NCBI GenBank assembly: GCA_903849835.1
Contig: CAINKA010000012.1
Coordinates: 1-12,057, forward strand
Length of the DNA: 12,057 nucleotides
Reading direction: 5' to 3'
Source of the DNA: an uncultured Alphaproteobacteria bacterium
GTDB lineage: Bacteria > Pseudomonadota > Alphaproteobacteria > Rickettsiales > UBA1997
The notes under the pieces were generated by a model. The model saw only the letters and a program-made list of their open reading frames with translations. It was not told the origin of the DNA and did not search any database. Made by a program: the position numbers and the translations under genes. This document shows positions 12,005-12,057 of this stretch, one piece after another (position 1 is the first letter of the stretch; every line of letters starts with the position of its first letter).

Positions 12005-12057
12005 AGATCGGAAGAGCACACGTCTGAACTCCAGTCACTCTCGCGCATCTCGTATGC
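12005..12057 (+). other. Illumina TruSeq adapter (artefact)
   Basis: From 12005 the sequence is AGATCGGAAGAGCACACGTC continuing to CCAGTCAC (12038), the TruSeq read-1 adapter. An 8-base index, TCTCGCGC (12039-12046), and the start of the fixed downstream part, ATCTCGTATGC (12047-12057), follow. This is library sequence, not genome. It creates a false N-terminal peptide (MRESDWSSDVCSSDL) in front of TrmFO, which should be removed from any annotation. Confidence 0.98.

Noticed and set aside
11959..12048. Thirty-codon N-terminal extension of TrmFO
   Set aside because: It is translated from adapter and contig-end repeat; the family N-terminus begins at 11958.
1..12057. tRNA, rRNA or known riboswitch
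   Set aside because: No cloverleaf, rRNA core sequence or recognised riboswitch motif was found by eye; a covariance-model search was not possible here.

Overview
This is a contig-like window from an AT-rich bacterium, most likely an alphaproteobacterium. That placement is an inference from the sequence style of Dxs, PdxJ, the UvrD/PcrA helicase and the folate-dependent TrmFO; no rRNA or tRNA is present to test it. The last 53 bases are Illumina TruSeq adapter, so the window is a raw assembly. Both biological ends stop inside the same 17-bp sequence in inverted orientation, so the contig probably broke in a dispersed repeat.

Layout, left to right. 1-800: a Phd/YefM-type antitoxin and a PIN-domain (VapC-like) toxin. 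807-1122: a decayed antibiotic-biosynthesis-monooxygenase-like (ABM) gene, convergent with a translationally coupled pair of unrecognised genes on the minus strand (2098-1125). 2227-4134 minus: dxs. A 221-bp divergent region follows, with a terminator-like hairpin and a tandem 14-bp repeat, then an MFS transporter overlapping pdxJ on the plus strand. Dxs makes 1-deoxy-xylulose 5-phosphate (DXP), which PdxJ consumes, so the centre of the window holds a supplier and a user of DXP. 6194-7071: an array of palindromic elements with a DUF559 (Vsr-like) nuclease gene inside. Then, all on the minus strand: a UvrD/PcrA-type helicase, more palindromic elements, a carbonic-anhydrase-like lipoprotein missing two of its three zinc histidines, a possible 28-codon lipoprotein gene, another palindromic element, and trmFO.

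The most unusual feature is the palindromic element family (units at 6194, 6351, 6924, 9292, 9458 and 10458). A complete unit is about 150 bp: a left half and an inverted, diverged right half around a spacer of about 40 bp. Each half has two hairpins. Stem sequences differ between copies but pairing is kept, and the second hairpin's loop starts with G and ends with A on the element's own strand in all but one half. Units are chained by an identical 9-bp linker. In one unit the spacer is replaced by the DUF559 nuclease gene, which looks like a nuclease carried between element ends. Element ends also supply the stop codons of pdxJ and trmFO. A second, unrelated inverted hairpin pair (REPIN-like) lies next to a truncated copy at 9532-9617.
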